Positions 23,723 through 25,959 of a stretch of DNA of 25,959 nucleotides are shown here, piece after piece (within the stretch, counting starts at the first letter, position 1; every line of letters starts with the position of its first letter). Both the position numbers and the translations under genes were made by a program. The notes beneath the pieces were generated by a model. The model saw only the letters and a program-made list of their open reading frames with translations. It was not told the DNA's origin and searched no databases. The DNA comes from CAJXCL01 sp036011265. GTDB taxonomy: Bacteria > Nitrospinota > Nitrospinia > CAJXCL01. Location: NCBI GenBank assembly GCA_036011265.1, contig DASCNB010000178.1, positions 1 to 25,959 on the forward strand. The letters are read 5' to 3'.

Positions 23723-25636
23723 ATGACAGTCAAAAAAATGAAATTTAAAACAGAAGTGAAGCAAGTCCTCGATTTAATGGTGCACTCTCTTTATTCTCAT
23801 AAAGATATATTTCTTAGGGAACTAATCTCAAATGCGTCTGATGCCATTGACAAAGCGCATTATGAATCTTTGACAAATAAAGAAATCCTTGAGGGAGAAA
23901 GAAAGGATTGGAAGATTAAGATTACTGCAGACAAGGAAGCTGGCGTACTGATGATTAGCGACAATGGATCAGGTATGACCAAAGATGATGCGATTAAAGA
24001 ACTTGGCACTATTGCCCATTCAGGAACTAAGGAGTTTGTCACTGCATTGCAAAGTAAAGAAGTAAAAGATAATCCGGAACTTATCGGGCAATTTGGTGTT
24101 GGATTCTATTCAATATTTATGGTTGCGGACAAGGTAACTGTAGTTTCAAGAAAGGCGGGTTCTGGTAATAAAAAGGGTGTTAAATGGGAATCTGGCTTAA
24201 ACGGATCTTTTACTGTGGAAGATGTCGAGAAGAAAAGTAGAGGAACTGACATTACTCTGCACCTCAAGGAGGAGGAAAAAAAATATCTCGAAGACTGGGA
24301 GATAAGAAGCACAGTCAAAAAGTATTCTGATTTCATTGAACATCCTGTAGTAATTGATGTAGAGCGAGAAGAAGAAAGCACAATAGATAAAACTCAAAAG
24401 ATCAAAGTAAAAAAAGAAGAGACGTTGAATTCAAGAAAAGCAATTTGGTTAAAGAACAAATCAGATATAACTGAAGAAGAATATAACGAGTTCTACAAAC
24501 ATCTTTCTCATGATTATTCAAACCCAGCAAAAGTGCTCCACTATAGAGCTGAGGGTTCTCAAGAGTTTTCATCACTTCTTTATATACCAGAAATAAAGCC
24601 TATGGATATCAATTATAAAGAATACAAAATTGGGCCAACCCTTTATGTAAAAAGAGTAAAAATTATTGATCATTGCGAAGAGCTAATACCAACATACCTG
24701 AGGTTTGTTAAAGGCGTGGTAGATTCTTCGGATTTGCCATTAAATGTTTCCAGGGAGATACTGCAGAACAACAGGATGATTGATGTTATGAAAAAAAGTA
24801 TCACGAAAAAGATACTTGAAACTTTAAGTGACATGAAAAAAATAGAATTTGATAAATACCTGAAATTTTATGGTGAATTTGGGAGGGTCTTAAAGGAAGG
24901 TGTGCATTCGGACTTTGATAAGAGAGAGGCTATTGGAGAACTTCTTCTCTTTCCTTCCACAAAATCTGAAAAAGGAAAATTCAGGACGATTCCGGAATAT
25001 GTCGAAGATATGAAGGAAGGGCAGAAGGAAATATATTATATAACAGGGTCGTCACTTGATGAAACATTGGGATCACCGTATATAGAAGCGTTTAAAGACA
25101 AAGATTATGAAGTCCTAATTATGCTAGATGATATTGATGATATTATTATGAGTAGCTTTGAATACAAAGGAAAAAAGTTGAAGTCAGTAATTAAAGGCGA
25201 TGTAACATTGGATGAATCAGAGAAAAAAGAAAAGAAAGAAACGGAAAAAAAGTATAGAAAACTCCTGGATCTTATTAAAGATCATATTGATGACGTGAAG
25301 GAAGTGAGGCTTTCAGGGAGATTAAAAGATTCGGCGTGCTGTCTTGTAGGCGATGAGGGTGAGATGAACCTCCAAATGGAAAATATTTTAAAGTCCATGG
25401 GGAAGGCAGTTCCTGAAAGAAAAAGGGTTCTTGAAATTAATCCGTCACATCCAATTTTTATTGCTATGAACAAAATATTTGAAGAGAACATGAAAAATGA
25501 GCTTTTGCGAGAATACACTGATCTGCTTTACGGTCAGGCTCTTTTATTGGAAGGGTCTAAACCAAAAGACTCCACTGCTTTTTCAAAAGCGATATCCAAG
25601 CTTATGGTAGAAAATATTGAACATGTAAAATTGTAA
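23723..25636 (+). CDS. htpG: Hsp90-family molecular chaperone HtpG
   Basis: A 637-residue cytosolic Hsp90, normal for bacterial HtpG. The N-terminal GHKL ATPase domain (about 5-220) shows ELISNASDA (E33 catalytic, N37 metal ligand), DNGSGMT (80-86, D80 binding adenine) and GQFGVGFYSIF. The middle domain (about 235-510) contains YIPEIKPMDINYKEYKIGP and the catalytic-loop arginine region SDLPLNVSREILQNN. The C-terminal dimerisation domain (about 525-637) ends without the eukaryotic MEEVD tail. The middle-to-C linker is Lys/Glu-rich (ESEKKEKKETEKKY). The start has GGAAAGGGG about 8 bases upstream. No CIRCE-type heat-shock operator is visible in front. Confidence 0.97.
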   Translation: MTVKKMKFKTEVKQVLDLMVHSLYSHKDIFLRELISNASDAIDKAHYESLTNKEILEGERKDWKIKITADKEAGVLMISDNGSGMTKDDAIKELGTIAHSGTKEFVTALQSKEVKDNPELIGQFGVGFYSIFMVADKVTVVSRKAGSGNKKGVKWESGLNGSFTVEDVEKKSRGTDITLHLKEEEKKYLEDWEIRSTVKKYSDFIEHPVVIDVEREEESTIDKTQKIKVKKEETLNSRKAIWLKNKSDITEEEYNEFYKHLSHDYSNPAKVLHYRAEGSQEFSSLLYIPEIKPMDINYKEYKIGPTLYVKRVKIIDHCEELIPTYLRFVKGVVDSSDLPLNVSREILQNNRMIDVMKKSITKKILETLSDMKKIEFDKYLKFYGEFGRVLKEGVHSDFDKREAIGELLLFPSTKSEKGKFRTIPEYVEDMKEGQKEIYYITGSSLDETLGSPYIEAFKDKDYEVLIMLDDIDDIIMSSFEYKGKKLKSVIKGDVTLDESEKKEKKETEKKYRKLLDLIKDHIDDVKEVRLSGRLKDSACCLVGDEGEMNLQMENILKSMGKAVPERKRVLEINPSHPIFIAMNKIFEENMKNELLREYTDLLYGQALLLEGSKPKDSTAFSKAISKLMVENIEHVKL

Positions 25637-25698
25637 GGATTTAGATCTATTTTATGATATTTGGTACCCTCTTATCTGTTCTGAACAGCAAAATGTCT

Positions 25699-25959
25699 CT
25701 AATCCCTACTCCATGTTGTTATATAGATGTAACCTTTTGGTTTTTGGATAGTTGGTTCTTCAGTTTTTAGTTTTCCTGAAAAGCCAAGTGAGTCTATACC
25801 TATTTTAAAATGCTTATAAGCAATTCCAATATCAATATATTCTGGCTCACATGCATAATACTTGCTATCAGCTAATGCACTTGCAATATAAAAATGTACT
25901 TGCGATAAATCACTGCTTAAAACAATCCGCCAAGGTTGCTTGTTTTTAGCAGAAGGGGC
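25699..25959 (-). CDS. Nitroreductase-family protein, C-terminal part (runs off right edge)
   Basis: A minus-strand frame open from the right edge to a TAG at 25699-25701 encodes at least 86 residues, starting APSAKNKQPWRIV. That is the flavin-nitroreductase hallmark (APSAxNxQPW, contacting FMN), here in the arrangement of TM1586-like putative nitroreductases. It is followed by YIDIGIAYKHFKIGID, the helix typical of the second FMN-binding region, and ends YIYITTWSRD. The N-terminal part lies outside the window, so substrate and start are unknown. It converges with htpG across a 62-base gap with no obvious terminator. Confidence 0.82.
   Translation of the reverse strand, partial: APSAKNKQPWRIVLSSDLSQVHFYIASALADSKYYACEPEYIDIGIAYKHFKIGIDSLGFSGKLKTEEPTIQKPKGYIYITTWSRD

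Overview
This window is AT-rich bacterial chromosome. It has no rRNA, no complete tRNA, no phage module and no CRISPR array. A Gram-negative-type envelope is suggested by a solo RND exporter, two twin-arginine (Tat) signal peptides and a lipobox protein. The mix of a large CBS/PAS/GAF hybrid kinase, a GGDEF protein, an Atg22/UMF1-type transporter, a VapBC-like module and a Cys4 domain usually found at the C-terminus of sensor kinases would fit an environmental anaerobe such as an anammox planctomycete, a Desulfobacterota or a Nitrospirota. I cannot fix the phylum from the sequence alone.

Layout. 1-987: 3' part of a class V aminotransferase running in from the left edge. 1075-1647: elongation factor P with an intrinsic terminator over its stop codon. 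2231-4531: RND/MMPL exporter. 4774-6099: Atg22/UMF1-like MFS transporter. 6151-6609 (minus): stand-alone cyclic-nucleotide-binding domain. 6824-10162 (minus): very large GH94/GH149/GH161-type phosphorylase-like protein. 10426-11148: AbrB-type antitoxin and PIN toxin behind a clear promoter and palindromic operator. 11652-15299 (minus): 1215-residue hybrid histidine kinase (4 CBS, 3 PAS, GAF, HisKA, HATPase, REC). 15549-17462: GH15 glucoamylase/trehalase. 17647-18915: diguanylate cyclase. 18955-19707 (minus): Tat-exported thioredoxin-fold protein lacking CxxC. 20050-20940 (minus): Tat-exported metallophosphoesterase. 21339-21714: two tiny Cys-rich proteins in tandem. 21991-22683: lipoprotein made of two copies of a three-cysteine module. 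23723-25636: HtpG. 25699-25959 (minus): 3' part of a nitroreductase leaving at the right edge.

The genes are mostly single transcription units. The only tight operons are the antitoxin-toxin pair (4-bp overlap) and the two small Cys-rich genes. Two functions recur: carbohydrate turnover (phosphorylase-like protein and GH15 enzyme) and signalling (hybrid kinase, diguanylate cyclase, cNMP-binding domain). The noncoding gaps are rich in short palindromic interspersed repeats, including one family present twice in opposite orientations.

Most worth a second look: the paired small Cys-rich proteins, the CxxC-less Tat thioredoxin-like protein, the internally duplicated lipoprotein, two micro-ORFs with strong ribosome-binding sites, the phosphorylase-like enzyme, and the terminator- and hairpin-rich gap before htpG.
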